A DNA stretch of 40,888 nt, from contig JAUWIX010000009.1 of NCBI GenBank assembly GCA_030608005.1, positions 1-40,888 on the forward strand, given 5' to 3'. The notes beneath the pieces are model-generated. The model searched no databases, was not told the DNA's origin, and saw nothing but the letters and a program-made list of their open reading frames with translations. The DNA comes from Dehalococcoidia bacterium (lineage in GTDB: Bacteria; Chloroflexota; Dehalococcoidia; Dehalococcoidales; BS750m-G39). The position numbers and the translations under genes are program-made. The stretch's first letter is position 1. Every line of letters starts with the position of its first letter. Below, piece after piece: positions 6,478 through 15,769 of this stretch.

Positions 6478-6482
6478 CTGAG

Positions 6483-6559
6483 TGGCGCGCTTGGCGGGGC
6501 TTGAACCCACGACCTCAGCCTCCGCAGGGCTGCGCTCTATCCTACTGAGCTACAAGCGC
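6483..6559 (-). tRNA. tRNA-Arg(GCG)
   Basis: Complete cloverleaf with encoded CCA. The acceptor GCGCTTG/CAAGCGC pairs perfectly. The D arm is GCTC/GAGC, the anticodon stem CAGCC/GGCTG has loop CTGCGGA (anticodon GCG, reads CGC), and the T arm is GTGGG-TTCAAGC-CCCGC. It sits 11 bp after tRNA-Leu and is probably co-transcribed with it. Confidence 0.95.
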
Positions 6560-6570
6560 CGAAGTAAAAA

Positions 6571-6656
6571 TGGTGCCGAAGGGGAGATTTGAACTCCCAT
6601 GCCCTTACGGACACTACGCCCTGAACGTAGCGCGTCTGCCATTCCGCCACTTCGGC
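6571..6656 (-). tRNA. tRNA-Leu(CAG)
   Basis: Complete class II tRNA with encoded CCA. The acceptor is GCCGAAG/CTTCGGC, the anticodon stem CTACG/CGTAG has loop TTCAGGG (anticodon CAG, reads CTG), the long variable arm is typical of Leu, and the T arm is GGGAG-TTCAAAT-CTCCC. Its own promoter lies immediately upstream. Confidence 0.96.
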
Positions 6657-6673
6657 GTCATCGCCACAAAAGG

Positions 6674-6702
6674 ATTATACCTACCTCACAATTAGGCGTC
6701 AA
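6674..6702 (-). promoter_or_regulatory. Promoter of the tRNA cluster
   Basis: Minus-strand TTGACG (6697-6702), 17-bp spacer, perfect TATAAT (6674-6679). The start site near 6667 lies about 11 nt before the mature tRNA-Leu 5' end. It sits between the rpsI stop and the tRNAs, so these need not depend on the ribosomal operon. Confidence 0.75.
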
Positions 6703-6724
6703 GAGAATCGCTTGGGAGTCAATT

Positions 6725-7129
6725 TTACCGCTTGGTATATTGAGGTGCCTTGCGCGCCCGCTTAAGCCCGGCCTTCTTCCTCTCTTTAGCCCGAGAGTCC
6801 CTGGTCAGCAGCCCGTTCTGGCGCAGTACAGGCTTAAGGCTCTCATCAACCCTTACCAGGGCTCGAGCAATACCGTGAGAGATGGCGCCACTCTGCCCTG
6901 ATATGCCACCCCCCTCCACCTTGACCACGGTATTATACTTGCCCAGGCTCTCAGTAACCAAAAGTGGCTGCACTATCACCCGGCGGTGCTCAAAGCGGGG
7001 GAATAGCTCCTCATAGGGGGTACCATTGATGATAATCTCACCAATGCCTGGCACCAACCTCACCCGAGCTACAGCCGTCTTGCGTCTGCCTGTCCCATAA
7101 GAATAGGTTTGCTTCTCCGTTTGAACCAC
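6725..7129 (-). CDS. rpsI: 30S ribosomal protein S9
   Basis: A 134-residue S9. The N-terminal [18 protein letters not shown] block and the C-terminal PQYTKR, whose tail reaches the P-site tRNA on the 30S head, are both intact. The GTG at 7129 is chosen, one base after the rplM TAG; the longer frame to 7195 would add 22 residues lying inside rplM and outside the family's length. A G-rich ribosome site sits about 13 nt upstream. Last protein gene of the superoperon, paired with rplM as in most bacteria. Confidence 0.95.
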   Translation of the reverse strand: MVQTEKQTYSYGTGRRKTAVARVRLVPGIGEIIINGTPYEELFPRFEHRRVIVQPLLVTESLGKYNTVVKVEGGGISGQSGAISHGIARALVRVDESLKPVLRQNGLLTRDSRAKERKKAGLKRARKAPQYTKR

Positions 7130-7130
7130 C

Positions 7131-7568
7131 CTAATTCTCAGCCCCCTTTGTGCTAGCCCCGGTCTGAGCCAGGTGAGGATGACTCTCACCAGCATAGACC
7201 TTGAGCTTTTTCATTATGCTAGCCCCCAGACGATTGTGGGGCAACATGCCCTTGACTGCATGTTCAATCACCCGGGTGGGATGAGTCTGCATCATTCTCT
7301 CCAGACTGATACTTTTAAGCCCCCCGGGGTATCCTGAATGTCTATAATAGAGCTTCTGCTTAGCCTTATTGCCAGTAACTCTAACTTTCTCTGCATTGAT
7401 AATGACGACAAAATCGCCGGTATCCAGATTGCGGCTGAATATTGGCTTATGCTTGCCCATAAGCAGGCTAGCCACCTGAGTAGCCAGCTTGCCCAGAACC
7501 TTACCCGAAGCATCAATCACATGCCACTGACGCTCAATATCAGAGGCTTTGGTGCTATAGGTTTTCAT
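7131..7568 (-). CDS. rplM: 50S ribosomal protein L13
   Basis: A 145-residue L13, an early 23S rRNA-binding assembly protein. Recognisable blocks are [16 protein letters not shown] near residue 15, the MGKHKP segment, [14 protein letters not shown], and [18 protein letters not shown] near the C-terminus. The ATG at 7568 overlaps the truA TAA by one base (TAATG), so translation is probably coupled. Slightly longer than average owing to a short polar tail. Confidence 0.96.
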   Translation of the reverse strand: MKTYSTKASDIERQWHVIDASGKVLGKLATQVASLLMGKHKPIFSRNLDTGDFVVIINAEKVRVTGNKAKQKLYYRHSGYPGGLKSISLERMMQTHPTRVIEHAVKGMLPHNRLGASIMKKLKVYAGESHPHLAQTGASTKGAEN

Positions 7569-8353
7569 TATACCTCTCCCCCCAAAGGACTGGGGTAATT
7601 TACCCGGTTAAGACGTAACCCACAGGCAGGGGCAGTTGGTCCAGCCACCCCCGGCTTTTTGGCCTCAATTATGCTATGAAATTCATCAACGCTCATCTTA
7701 CCAAAGCCAACCCTGATTAGGGCACCCACAGTATTACGCACCTGATGAGGCAGGAAGGAGTTAGCCACCATATTGAAAATAACCGATTCCCCATCTCTCT
7801 CTATTTCGGCTCTGAACACACGCCTTACAGTGTTCCTTATCCTAGCTCCATCACAACTGGCAAATGAGGCGAAGTCATGCTCGCCAATAAGAGCCTGACA
7901 CGCCCGGTTCATAGCTTCAATATCTAGAGGACTAGCAACAAGATAAGAAAAGGCTTCTCCCATTGGAGAACGGGTCGAGCTGTTTAATATATAGTAGCTA
8001 TATTCCCGGCTAAGAGCATCACGCCTAACATCAAAAGAATTGCCTACTCTATACGCTGCCTTTACTGCAATATCCCTAGGCAAATAGTAGTTTAGCCCGC
8101 TAATAAATGTATGGAGTGGAAGAGATGACCCAGTCCTGAAGCTGACCACCTGCCCCCTAGCATGAACTCCGGCATCGGTTCGGCTTGCTGCTATCACCCG
8201 GGAGCTCTCCCCAGTAAGCCTCTTCAGGGCTTCCTCCGCCTCCCCTTGAATGGAGGGCAGACCAGTCTGCCACTGGAAACCATGGTAGCCTGTGCCATCA
8301 TATTCCATAACCAATAAAATCTTGGTGGTTTGTGCTAAGCTGACAACCTCCAT
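7568..8353 (-). CDS. truA: tRNA pseudouridine(38-40) synthase TruA
   Basis: A 261-residue enzyme that converts uridines 38-40 in the tRNA anticodon arm to pseudouridine. The catalytic aspartate is Asp60 in SRTDAGVHA, at the same position as in E. coli. [12 protein letters not shown] at 18-29 and the later [17 protein letters not shown] are family hallmarks. The ATG at 8353 overlaps the rplQ stop by one base and its stop overlaps rplM by one base, so it is embedded in the operon, an arrangement common in Gram-positive-type genomes. Cytosolic. Confidence 0.95.
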   Translation of the reverse strand: MEVVSLAQTTKILLVMEYDGTGYHGFQWQTGLPSIQGEAEEALKRLTGESSRVIAASRTDAGVHARGQVVSFRTGSSLPLHTFISGLNYYLPRDIAVKAAYRVGNSFDVRRDALSREYSYYILNSSTRSPMGEAFSYLVASPLDIEAMNRACQALIGEHDFASFASCDGARIRNTVRRVFRAEIERDGESVIFNMVANSFLPHQVRNTVGALIRVGFGKMSVDEFHSIIEAKKPGVAGPTAPACGLRLNRVNYPSPLGGEV

Positions 8354-8706
8354 TATTTGACTAACTCCAGTTGAACCATAGGCGCCCCATCACCCAATCT
8401 AGGTCCTAACTTGGTGATACGAGTATATCCGCCGGGACGCTCGGCATACCTAGGAGCAAACTCAGTAAATACCTTGTCAGTTACCCTCTTATCCAAAATA
8501 AACGAAAGTGCTTGGCGACGGGAGTGGAGTCCTCCCTCCTTACCCAGTGTAATCATCCGCTCAGCCAAGCCGCGTATTTCCTTAGCCTTGGCCTCTGTAG
8601 TAGTAATCTTCTCATAGTTTAGAAGGTCAGTCACCAAGTTACGATACAGCGCCTTGCGGTGAGCTGAAGACCGACCCAGTCTTCTACCAGCTACCTTGTG
8701 CCTCAT
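8353..8706 (-). CDS. rplQ: 50S ribosomal protein L17
   Basis: A 117-residue L17, which sits near the peptide exit tunnel. It opens with [20 protein letters not shown] and has the usual [22 protein letters not shown] block and the C-terminal [12 protein letters not shown]. Its ATG overlaps the rpoA TGA (ATGA, 4 bp), and its TAA overlaps truA by one base. Confidence 0.97.
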   Translation of the reverse strand: MRHKVAGRRLGRSSAHRKALYRNLVTDLLNYEKITTTEAKAKEIRGLAERMITLGKEGGLHSRRQALSFILDKRVTDKVFTEFAPRYAERPGGYTRITKLGPRLGDGAPMVQLELVK

Positions 8707-9680
8707 GTCGCTTGCTCCTCTGCCTGGCTCTCACTCACTCCCTTCTCAACTTGGGGAGTAAGCGACAACCCTAATTCCCTGAGCCGCTCCTCTACCTCCT
8801 GCTTAGACTTCTGCCCAAAATTGCGTAACTGGAGCAATTCCTTCTCCCCTCTGCTTATGAGCTCCCCAACTATGGTGATGCCACTGCGTCTTAGACAATT
8901 CATGGTACGCACTGACAGCTCCAGCTGCTCCACAGGCATATTATATTTTTCATCGGGGATAGATGCACGAATGAATTGCTTCTCCACCTCTAGCTGAGAG
9001 AGCTTGGCATAATCGATAAACGGAGACAGCTGCTCTGCTAGAATTTTGGCACTATGGCTGATTGCCTCCACGGCTGATATAGTGCCATCTGTCCACACCT
9101 CCAGCTCCAACAGCTCCTGGCTTATCTCCCGACTAATATGGGTCGACTCAACGGTAAAATTAACCTTGCGTATTGGAGTAAAGATGGCATCCAGAGGAAT
9201 CGTCCCTATAGGCAGGTCATCACTGGATTCAGCCTCCCTATAACCTTCACCCAACTCGATGTCAAACTCCACATAAAGCTTGGCTTCAGGCGAATCTAAG
9301 GTAGCTAGATAAAGCTCAGGGTTGGCAATCTCAAAGTCGGTGGAGGGCTGGATGTCAGCAGCGCAAACTCGTCCCTGCCCTTCCACCTCCAGTATTAACT
9401 TACCTGGTTGACCAGAAAGGGGTTTTAACCTCAACGCCTTAACATTAAGTAGAAATTCGGTAACATCTTCATTTACCAATGGGATGGTAGAGAATTCGTG
9501 TTGAATTCCCTCAATCTTAACCCGAGTCACTGCTGCCCCTGGAAGGTAGCCAAGGAGCACTCGCCGCAGAGCATTGCCCAAAGTAACACCAAAGCCCCTC
9601 TCCAGTGGCTCAGCTCGAAAGCGTCCAAAGTTATCCCCACTTTCAACACACTCAATCTTAGCTACAGCTAGACGAGACAA
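8703..9680 (-). CDS. rpoA: DNA-directed RNA polymerase subunit alpha
   Basis: A 325-residue alpha subunit. The N-terminal assembly domain (~1-230) includes [23 protein letters not shown] and [12 protein letters not shown] linker follows, then the C-terminal domain (~250-312; [37 protein letters not shown]), which contacts UP-element DNA and activators. A short polar tail follows. The start is a TTG at 9680, supported by a strong GAGGAGGT site 6-7 nt upstream; no ATG is in reach. It overlaps rplQ by 4 bp. Low-level initiation from TTG may balance polymerase against ribosomal protein output. Confidence 0.97.
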   Translation of the reverse strand: MSRLAVAKIECVESGDNFGRFRAEPLERGFGVTLGNALRRVLLGYLPGAAVTRVKIEGIQHEFSTIPLVNEDVTEFLLNVKALRLKPLSGQPGKLILEVEGQGRVCAADIQPSTDFEIANPELYLATLDSPEAKLYVEFDIELGEGYREAESSDDLPIGTIPLDAIFTPIRKVNFTVESTHISREISQELLELEVWTDGTISAVEAISHSAKILAEQLSPFIDYAKLSQLEVEKQFIRASIPDEKYNMPVEQLELSVRTMNCLRRSGITIVGELISRGEKELLQLRNFGQKSKQEVEERLRELGLSLTPQVEKGVSESQAEEQAT

Positions 9681-9692
9681 AGTGCTACCTCC

Positions 9693-10319
9693 TCATCGCG
9701 AGTAGTATTCAACTATACTCTTGCCCTCAAATTTAGTCTCAATGTCATCAGGAGTAGGCAGAGATAAAACCCGACCAACAAGTTTCTCCCCATCCAAGCT
9801 CAACCAGCTTGGAATAAGCCTACCCTCGATACTTGGAGCTAATTGTTTATAATACTCAGTTTTGGTGCTCCTCTCCCTCCAACCGATGATATCACCCTCC
9901 TTGACCAGACAGGAGGGTATATCTGTTTTGCGCCCATTGAGCATAATGTGCCCATGTTGCACTAGCTGACGAGCTTGTGAGCGAGAGTCAGCGAAGCCCA
10001 AGCGATAGACTGCATTATCAAGCCGCCTCTCCAGCAGCACCAGTAGATTTTCCCCGGTGATGCCTGACTGCCTCTCTGCCTTTCCGAAAAGCCGCCTGAA
10101 CTGCTTTTCCAAAATTCCATAGGTATAGCGGGCTTTTTGCTTCTCCCGAAGCTGCAGTCCACGGTCAGAAAGCCGACGACGCCGACCGAACTGGCGTCCT
10201 GACGGTCTCGCCCGCCTGTCAAGGGCACATTTAGGAGTAAAACACCTGCTACCTTTAAGCATTAATTTCTCGCCGCTACGGCGACATAATCGGCAAACCG
10301 CTGCTGTATATCTCGCCAT
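9693..10319 (-). CDS. rpsD: 30S ribosomal protein S4
   Basis: A 208-residue S4, the primary 16S rRNA 5'-domain binder and, in many bacteria, the translational repressor of this operon region. It is the zinc-binding form, with Cys9, Cys12, Cys26 and Cys31. The S4 RNA-binding domain (~98-160) includes RLDNAVYRLGFADSRSQARQ. I chose the ATG at 10319 (MARYT); the frame can be extended by 13 residues upstream but these lie within the rpsK end. Confidence 0.96.
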   Translation of the reverse strand: MARYTAAVCRLCRRSGEKLMLKGSRCFTPKCALDRRARPSGRQFGRRRRLSDRGLQLREKQKARYTYGILEKQFRRLFGKAERQSGITGENLLVLLERRLDNAVYRLGFADSRSQARQLVQHGHIMLNGRKTDIPSCLVKEGDIIGWRERSTKTEYYKQLAPSIEGRLIPSWLSLDGEKLVGRVLSLPTPDDIETKFEGKSIVEYYSR

Positions 10320-10323
10320 CTGT

Positions 10324-10716
10324 CTACACCCGCCTTCTCTTACGCGGACGACAACCATTATGCGGGATAGGAGTTACATCCCTAATACTGGTAATGGAAA
10401 GACCTGAACCCTGGAGGGAACGAATAGCCGCCTCCCGTCCACTACCCGGTCCTTTAACATAAACCTCCACTTGACGTAAGCCGTGCTCCATGCCTTTTCG
10501 CGCCGCATCACGAGCTGCCAATTGAGCAGCATAGGGAGTGCCTTTGCGTGAGCCCTTAAACCGGGCGGTACCTGAGCTTCCCCAGGCAATAACATTCCCC
10601 TGGGGGTCAGTGAGGGTCACTATGGTATTATTAAAAGTGGATTGGATATAGGCTCTCCCTACAGGGATAGACTTGCGCTCCCGCCTTCTCGTCTTAGTTC
10701 GCTTCTTCTGTGGCAT
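10324..10716 (-). CDS. rpsK: 30S ribosomal protein S11
   Basis: A 130-residue S11 of the 30S platform. Typical blocks are [50 protein letters not shown] and the C-terminal [15 protein letters not shown]. The basic N-terminal 16 residues are RNA-binding. Between rpsM (27-nt gap, with ribosome site) and rpsD (4-nt gap). Confidence 0.97.
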   Translation of the reverse strand: MPQKKRTKTRRRERKSIPVGRAYIQSTFNNTIVTLTDPQGNVIAWGSSGTARFKGSRKGTPYAAQLAARDAARKGMEHGLRQVEVYVKGPGSGREAAIRSLQGSGLSITSIRDVTPIPHNGCRPRKRRRV

Positions 10717-10743
10717 TTTACCTTCCTCTAGTTATAACCTCAT

Positions 10744-11133
10744 TTACTTCTTGCCCATGCCTCGCCTCTGTCCCCTACCAGCTACCGTTTTACGGGGACC
10801 ACGCTTGGCACGAGCATTGGTTCGGGTTCGCTGCCCCCTGACCGGCAAGCCATGACGATGCCTGATACCCCGATAGCTACCGACCTCAATAAGGCGCTTA
10901 ATGTTGAGGTCAACCTCTTTTCTAAGCTCACCCTCAACATTATACCCCCGGTTAATAATCTCTCGGAGACGATTAACCTCGACTTCAGCCAGGTCACTTA
11001 CCTTAGTATAGGGATTAACGCCAGCTTGTGCCAGAATCCTTGGGCTCAAGCTAGGACCAATGCCATAGATATACTGCAGTGAAACCAAAACTTGCTTATT
11101 TTTAGGTATATCTACCCCAGCTATACGTGCCAT
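10744..11133 (-). CDS. rpsM: 30S ribosomal protein S13
   Basis: A 129-residue S13 of the 30S head, which contacts tRNA and the 50S subunit. It begins [13 protein letters not shown] and shows [14 protein letters not shown] (helix-two-turn-helix) and [19 protein letters not shown]. The basic tail ending GMGKK reaches the P site. The ATG at 11133 has a GAGGAGG-like site upstream. Preceded by rpmJ at 26 nt. Confidence 0.97.
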   Translation of the reverse strand: MARIAGVDIPKNKQVLVSLQYIYGIGPSLSPRILAQAGVNPYTKVSDLAEVEVNRLREIINRGYNVEGELRKEVDLNIKRLIEVGSYRGIRHRHGLPVRGQRTRTNARAKRGPRKTVAGRGQRRGMGKK

Positions 11134-11159
11134 CTACACGCCTCCTCACTCAGAGGTGG

Positions 11160-11273
11160 TTATCCCTGCCTCTGCTTATGCCTCGGGTTGGAACAAATGA
11201 CCCTGACCACCCCGCGCCGCTTCACCACCTTACACTTTTCACACCTAACCTTAACTGAAGCTCTTACTTTCAT
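11160..11273 (-). CDS. rpmJ: 50S ribosomal protein L36
   Basis: A 37-residue L36, easily missed because of its size. It reads [20 protein letters not shown] and ends PRHKQRQG. The zinc ligands Cys11, Cys14, Cys27 and His32 of the zinc-dependent form are present, so the cell does not rely on a zinc-free paralogue for this copy. ATG at 11273, 15 nt after infA, in the conserved order infA-rpmJ-rpsM-rpsK-rpsD-rpoA-rplQ. Confidence 0.96.
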   Translation of the reverse strand: MKVRASVKVRCEKCKVVKRRGVVRVICSNPRHKQRQG

Positions 11274-11288
11274 AATTAAGCCACCCTA

Positions 11289-11507
11289 TTACTTAAACCG
11301 ATAGGTAATCCTGCCCCGACTCAGGTCATAAGGAGAAAGCTCTATTAGGACCTTGTCACCGGGTAGGATTCTAATATAATGTAATCTTATTTTGCCCGAA
11401 ATGTGAGCCAGCACCTTATGCCCATTAGGTAACTCAACACGAAACATGGCATTAGGTAGAGGCTCGACTACCGTCCCCTCAACCTCAATAGCCTCCTTCT
11501 TAGGCAT
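11289..11507 (-). CDS. infA: Translation initiation factor IF-1
   Basis: A 72-residue OB-fold protein that occupies the 30S A site during initiation. It begins [19 protein letters not shown] and has the family's [20 protein letters not shown] and [16 protein letters not shown] chose the ATG at 11507: it gives the usual 72-residue length and has AAGGAG 4 nt upstream. The frame could be extended 21 residues into map, but this has no family support. It overlaps the map stop by 8 bp. Confidence 0.97.
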   Translation of the reverse strand: MPKKEAIEVEGTVVEPLPNAMFRVELPNGHKVLAHISGKIRLHYIRILPGDKVLIELSPYDLSRGRITYRFK

Positions 11508-12264
11508 AAACTCCTTCCATAGTAGTAAGCACCTCTGGTTCACCGTCAGTAATGACGATGGTATGTTCATAATGGGCGGAAAGGCTCCCGTCAGCGGTTA
11601 GCACTACCCAATGGTTATCACCAACCCGGGTACGCCAGTCACCAACATTCACCATAGGTTCAAGGGCGAGGGTCATGCCCTTCTTTAACACTGGTCCTGT
11701 TCCCGGCAGACCAAAGTTAGGTATTTGAGGCTCCTCATGCATCTCACGCCCAATACCATGCCCGGTATACTCACGCACTACCGAATAGCCCCTTGACTCA
11801 GCATAGTTTTGAATAGCAGCTGAAATATCACCCAATCTTGCCCCAGGATGGGCAGCAGCAATGCCAGCTTTTAGGGCGCCTTCGGTGGTCTCCATAAGCT
11901 CTCTAGCCTGTGAGCCGATTTCCCCCACACCTACAGTAACCGCGGCATCGCCCTGAAAACCCATAAAAGACGCTCCAAAGTCAAGGGATACTATATCACC
12001 CTGGCGTAAAACTCGCTCCCCGGGAATCCCATGCACTATCTCATCATTTACTGACACGCAGAGATTAGCTGGAAACCCCCGGTATCCCTTAAATGAAGGT
12101 TTAGCTCCCAACCTTTCCACCTCTCTAGCCGCGATAACATCTAACTCCCTGGTTTTCATTCCTGGTCTCACTTGCCTACTTAGAATGTCCAGCACAGTGG
12201 CTACAATCCTGCCTGCTTGGCGCATAATAGCAATCTCTCGCTCGGATTTAATAATTATGCTCAT
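11500..12264 (-). CDS. map: Methionine aminopeptidase, type I
   Basis: A 254-residue dinuclear metalloprotease that removes initiator Met from nascent proteins. All five metal ligands are visible: Asp95 (SLDFGA), Asp106 (GDAAVTV), His169 (TGHGIG), Glu202 (LEPMV) and Glu233 (HYEHT), with the substrate-site His79 in VHGIP. It lacks the N-terminal zinc-finger extension, so it is the short bacterial type Ia. The ATG at 12264 directly follows the adk TAG, and its end overlaps infA by 8 bp. The adk-map-infA order is classical. Confidence 0.97.
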   Translation of the reverse strand: MSIIIKSEREIAIMRQAGRIVATVLDILSRQVRPGMKTRELDVIAAREVERLGAKPSFKGYRGFPANLCVSVNDEIVHGIPGERVLRQGDIVSLDFGASFMGFQGDAAVTVGVGEIGSQARELMETTEGALKAGIAAAHPGARLGDISAAIQNYAESRGYSVVREYTGHGIGREMHEEPQIPNFGLPGTGPVLKKGMTLALEPMVNVGDWRTRVGDNHWVVLTADGSLSAHYEHTIVITDGEPEVLTTMEGVYA

Positions 12265-12927
12265 CTAGCTATAAACGCTCCCTTGAAGGGCTACAAATAT
12301 TCTCCTACCCACCTCATCCACACTTCCCCCTCCGTCTACCTCTAATAGTTTACCAACCTGGGCATAATAATCAATCAGGGGAGCTGTCTCAGCATAGTAG
12401 ACCTCCAGCCGCTTTCTGATGCTTTCCACGGTATCATCAGGGCGTTGATACAGCTCACCGCCGCACTTGTCACACTTACCCCAAACCCTGGGGGGAGAAT
12501 TTGTGATATGGTATGGCGTCTGGCACTGACGGCAAATCAAGCGTCCGCTCAAGCGCTTCAGCAGCTCCTCCTCAGAGACCTTGATATAGAGCACCTTATC
12601 TATAGCCTTGTCCTGCTCTTGTAAGGCTTTATCCAGTGCCTCAGCCTGCACCAGATTCCTGGGAAAGCCATCAAAAACTATCCCAAGCTCACAATCCGGA
12701 GCTGACATACGCTCAAGAACCATTCCTATTGTTAGCTCATCAGGACCTAGTACCCCTTTTTCCATATAAGACTTAGCCTTTAATCCTAACTCGGTTCCTT
12801 GCTCTAGCGCTTGCCGAAACAGGTCGCCAGTAGCGATATGAACTAACCTTAGCTCACGAGCCACATTAGCTGCCTGTGTTCCTTTGCCTGCCCCGGGGGC
12901 ACCCAGAAAGATAATATACACCTTCAC
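12265..12927 (-). CDS. adk: Adenylate kinase
   Basis: A 220-residue enzyme that interconverts AMP + ATP and 2 ADP in the cytosol. The P-loop GAPGAGKGTQ lies at 9-18, HIATGDLFR near 30-38 and FDGFPRN near 85-91. The LID domain is the long form with a Cys4 zinc site (Cys132, Cys135, Cys152, Cys155), as in Gram-positive and thermophilic relatives. The GTG start at 12927 lies 2 nt after the secY stop, and its own stop abuts the map ATG. Confidence 0.97.
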   Translation of the reverse strand: MKVYIIFLGAPGAGKGTQAANVARELRLVHIATGDLFRQALEQGTELGLKAKSYMEKGVLGPDELTIGMVLERMSAPDCELGIVFDGFPRNLVQAEALDKALQEQDKAIDKVLYIKVSEEELLKRLSGRLICRQCQTPYHITNSPPRVWGKCDKCGGELYQRPDDTVESIRKRLEVYYAETAPLIDYYAQVGKLLEVDGGGSVDEVGRRIFVALQGSVYS

Positions 12928-12929
12928 CC

Positions 12930-14246
12930 CTATTTAATAAAGCCCTCGTAGCGCCGCATTACCAGTTGCGCTTCCATCTGCTTCATAGTATCCAGAACAA
13001 CGCCAACCACAATAAGCAAACCCATGCTGGATAGCATTATCACCCGAACATCGGTAATCTCCCGGGCGATAAAAGGCATTATCGCCACTAGAGCCAGAAA
13101 TAAAGCTCCCGCCCAGGTAATATGTTTTATCACCCCATCCAGATATTCCTTGGTATGCGGTCCGGGTCGGATTCCGGGGATAAATCCTCCCTGCCGCTGT
13201 AGGGTGCCAGGCAAATCCTGCTGCTCAAAAATCACCATAGTATAAAAGAAGGCAAAAGCAACCGTCAGCAGGAAATATAGCCCCCAGTAAAGAACGCCCA
13301 TGGGCAGTGTGGCATTGGGATTAAACAGGTCGACAATATAGTTAGCTAAGTTAGGGTCAGCCCCAGCCGGATTGGCAAAATAACTGGCTACCACACCGGG
13401 GAAGATGACCATCGACATAGCAAAGATAAGGGGTATCATCCCGGCGGTGTTTACCCGCAGTGGGATATGGGTTGAGCCTGATTGTCTATACATGCGACCA
13501 CCACGAAAGACGCTGCGAGAATACTGAACTGGAATGCGGCGGTGTGCCTCGGTAAAGATAACTATGAAGACGGTAGTGGCTAGGGCTATAAGAACATAGA
13601 ATGCCAAACCGCCAAAGTTCTCCTTTGCCAGAAAACCACTCTGTATCATTTCAGGTAAGCCAGCCACGATGCCGGCAAAGATTATCATAGATATGCCATT
13701 ACCAATACCATACTCAGAAATACGCTCACCCAGCCAGATGCAGAACATGGTGCCGGCTATCAATGATACCACCATGGTTGCCATGGGCAACACCGCAGCG
13801 CTACCGATAACACCCTCACGCTGGAGATAGACCAACTGTCCATAGCCCTGAAGACCAGCCAGGGGGACAGTTGCCCAATGGGTAATACGATTAATCTTGT
13901 CTCTACCAGCCTCCCCTTCCATAGAAAGGGCTCGCAATTGGGGGATGATAGGCACCAGTAGCTGCATAATAATTGAAGCCGTTATATAGGGATAGACCCC
14001 CATAGCCGCCACACTGAACCGCCTCATGGCACCACCGCTAAACATATCAAGCATACCCAGCAATGCATTACTCTCAAACAGCTCCTGCAAGGCCTCAAAG
14101 TCTACCCCGGGAAGAGGTATATGAGCCACAAAGCGAAAGACTATCAGAATGCCAAAAGTGATAAGAATCCGGCGCCTTAAGTCAGGCAGACTGAAGGCAT
14201 CAAGCATCGCCTGTAAAAGTCGTGGTCTAGCTTGCCTGGGCCGCAT
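12930..14246 (-). CDS. secY: Protein translocase subunit SecY
   Basis: A 438-residue integral membrane protein with ten predicted membrane helices, the central pore of the Sec translocon. The first helix follows DLRRRILITFGILIVFRF, the plug region includes LGMLDMFSGGAMRRFS, and ITASIIMQLL marks helix 2. PGIRPGPHTKEYLDG is the conserved cytoplasmic segment before helix 9. I chose the ATG at 14246 because an AGGAGG site stands about 7 nt upstream; a TTG at 14252 would add two residues, and M16-type starts (14207) are also possible. It overlaps the rplO end by 20 bp. Confidence 0.96.
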   Translation of the reverse strand: MRPRQARPRLLQAMLDAFSLPDLRRRILITFGILIVFRFVAHIPLPGVDFEALQELFESNALLGMLDMFSGGAMRRFSVAAMGVYPYITASIIMQLLVPIIPQLRALSMEGEAGRDKINRITHWATVPLAGLQGYGQLVYLQREGVIGSAAVLPMATMVVSLIAGTMFCIWLGERISEYGIGNGISMIIFAGIVAGLPEMIQSGFLAKENFGGLAFYVLIALATTVFIVIFTEAHRRIPVQYSRSVFRGGRMYRQSGSTHIPLRVNTAGMIPLIFAMSMVIFPGVVASYFANPAGADPNLANYIVDLFNPNATLPMGVLYWGLYFLLTVAFAFFYTMVIFEQQDLPGTLQRQGGFIPGIRPGPHTKEYLDGVIKHITWAGALFLALVAIMPFIAREITDVRVIMLSSMGLLIVVGVVLDTMKQMEAQLVMRRYEGFIK

Positions 14247-14691
14247 GCCCAACCTCCTCCACTTTGCCCCCGGCTGCCTCTATCTTGGCTTTAGCGGCAG
14301 CGGAGAACTTGTTTGCCTTTATCACCAGGGGGTGAGCGATTTCACCCACAGCCAGAATCTTAATTGGGCGCCGTAGAGATTTTACTACCCCGGCGGCTAC
14401 CAGTTTCTCTGGCGTTACCTCACTTCCTGGCTCAAAGATACCAAGTTTATCAATATTAACAATGCTATATTCCGTCCTAAAGATGTTGACAAAGCCACGC
14501 TTTTGTGGCAAGCGCTTGATTAAGGGCAACTGCCCACCTTCAAAGCCAGGGCGCATCTTATAGCCAGCGCGAGACTTTTGCCCCTTACAACCACGCCCGG
14601 AATAGGTGCCATGTCCGCTACCATCCCCCCGACCAACTCTCTTCCTTCCTCTCTTAGAGCCAGGGGCTGGGGAGAGTTTTTCCTGTAGCAT
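14227..14691 (-). CDS. rplO: 50S ribosomal protein L15
   Basis: A 154-residue L15. The Gly/Arg-rich N-terminal extension (KRGRKRVGRGDGSGHGTYSG) penetrates 23S rRNA, and the globular domain includes PGFEGGQLPLIKRLPQKRGF. Its ATG overlaps the rpmD stop by one base (TGATG) and its 3' end overlaps secY by 20 bp, so the rpmD-rplO-secY segment is tightly coupled. Confidence 0.97.
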   Translation of the reverse strand: MLQEKLSPAPGSKRGRKRVGRGDGSGHGTYSGRGCKGQKSRAGYKMRPGFEGGQLPLIKRLPQKRGFVNIFRTEYSIVNIDKLGIFEPGSEVTPEKLVAAGVVKSLRRPIKILAVGEIAHPLVIKANKFSAAAKAKIEAAGGKVEEVGHAAQAS

Positions 14692-14873
14692 CAGCTTTCT
14701 TCCTCCACCTTAATTAGATGCCTCACCTTATCAATCATGCCACGAACTGAGGGGCAGTCATTTTGGATAACACTCTGATTTAGCCGATTAAGTCCCAGAG
14801 CCTTCAAGGTTCTCTTCTGAACCTCGGCATAGCCAATGCCACTCTTAATCAAGGTGATACGCAACTCAGCCAC
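14691..14873 (-). CDS. rpmD: 50S ribosomal protein L30
   Basis: A 60-residue L30 of the short bacterial type. It reads [20 protein letters not shown] and then [14 protein letters not shown], with a conserved [16 protein letters not shown]-terminus. The GTG start at 14873 lies inside the end of rpsE (8-bp overlap), and the stop overlaps the rplO ATG. Confidence 0.96.
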   Translation of the reverse strand: MAELRITLIKSGIGYAEVQKRTLKALGLNRLNQSVIQNDCPSVRGMIDKVRHLIKVEEES

Positions 14874-15390
14874 CGATTACCCCCTCCTCCACTTCAAGGG
14901 TTCCCCTGCGTCTGGCTAACTCCTTTTTTGGCTCTTTAAGCCGGCTAAGGGCGAGTATGGTAGCCTTAGCTGTGTTAATCCGATTGGCACTACCCAACGA
15001 CTTAGTAAGGATATCCTTAATTCCGGCTGCCTCCACCACAACCCGGATGCTACCACCGGCAATGATACCTGTACCTGGTGCTGCTGGTTTTAACAAGACC
15101 CTGGCGGCTCCAAATTTAACCCTTATTTCATAAGGGATAGTAGCCCCTGCTAACGGAACTTCAATCAAACTCTTTCTGGCGATAGCGCCAGCCTTGTTAA
15201 TCGCATCTGGCACACTGTTAGCCTTACCCACACCAATGCCCACATGTCCATCGCCGTCCCCGGTTACCGACAAGGCGCTAAAGCTGAGGCGCTTGCCCCC
15301 TTTCACCACCTTAGTCACCCGATTGATATACACCAGCTTGTCACTCAGTGTCAATTCTGTTGGGTCTATCCTGCTTATGGGTTCTTTCAC
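14866..15390 (-). CDS. rpsE: 30S ribosomal protein S5
   Basis: A 174-residue S5, involved in decoding accuracy. The N-terminal double-stranded-RNA-binding-like domain ([33 protein letters not shown]) is followed by the ribosomal S5 C-terminal domain ([28 protein letters not shown]). GTG start at 15390 with GGGAGCA about 7 nt upstream. Overlaps rpmD by 8 bp. Confidence 0.97.
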   Translation of the reverse strand: MKEPISRIDPTELTLSDKLVYINRVTKVVKGGKRLSFSALSVTGDGDGHVGIGVGKANSVPDAINKAGAIARKSLIEVPLAGATIPYEIRVKFGAARVLLKPAAPGTGIIAGGSIRVVVEAAGIKDILTKSLGSANRINTAKATILALSRLKEPKKELARRRGTLEVEEGVIGG

Positions 15391-15403
15391 CTAAAACTGC
15401 TCC

Positions 15404-15769
15404 CTAAAATTTCAATCCCGCCTGCCGAGCCGCCTCGGCTAGGGCTTTAACCTTGCCATGATATTTGTATCCACCACGGTCGAAAACCACCTGGTTTATC
15501 CCTTTACTTAATGCTCGCCTAGCCACCAGAGAGCCAGCGAGCTCAGCCTTACCTGTCTTTGCCTTACCAGCAGCCTCACCCTCTATCTCTGGCTCAAGGG
15601 TTGAGGCGGAGGTTAGGGTATGCCCTCGGGAATCATCAATGACCTGAGCATAAATATGGTTCAAGCTACGAAAAACACAAAGTCGTGGTCTAGAGGCAGT
15701 GCCCACTACCTTGGCTCTGACTCGGGAGTGTCTTCTTTTACGTGCTACCCTTGGCTCACCTTTTCCCAT
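15404..15769 (-). CDS. rplR: 50S ribosomal protein L18
   Basis: A 121-residue L18 that binds 5S rRNA. It has a basic N-terminus ([15 protein letters not shown]), then [19 protein letters not shown] and the C-terminal [20 protein letters not shown]. The ATG at 15769 overlaps the rplF TAA by one base (TAATG). Confidence 0.97.
   Translation of the reverse strand: MGKGEPRVARKRRHSRVRAKVVGTASRPRLCVFRSLNHIYAQVIDDSRGHTLTSASTLEPEIEGEAAGKAKTGKAELAGSLVARRALSKGINQVVFDRGGYKYHGKVKALAEAARQAGLKF

Noticed and set aside
6725-7195. Longer S9 starting at 7195
   Set aside because: The extra 22 residues lie inside rplM, have no family match, and a GTG at 7129 gives the normal length.
11215-11245. A second copy of the TTACACTTTT attachment-like motif
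   Set aside because: It lies inside rpmJ and simply encodes the conserved CEKCKVV residues; chance match.
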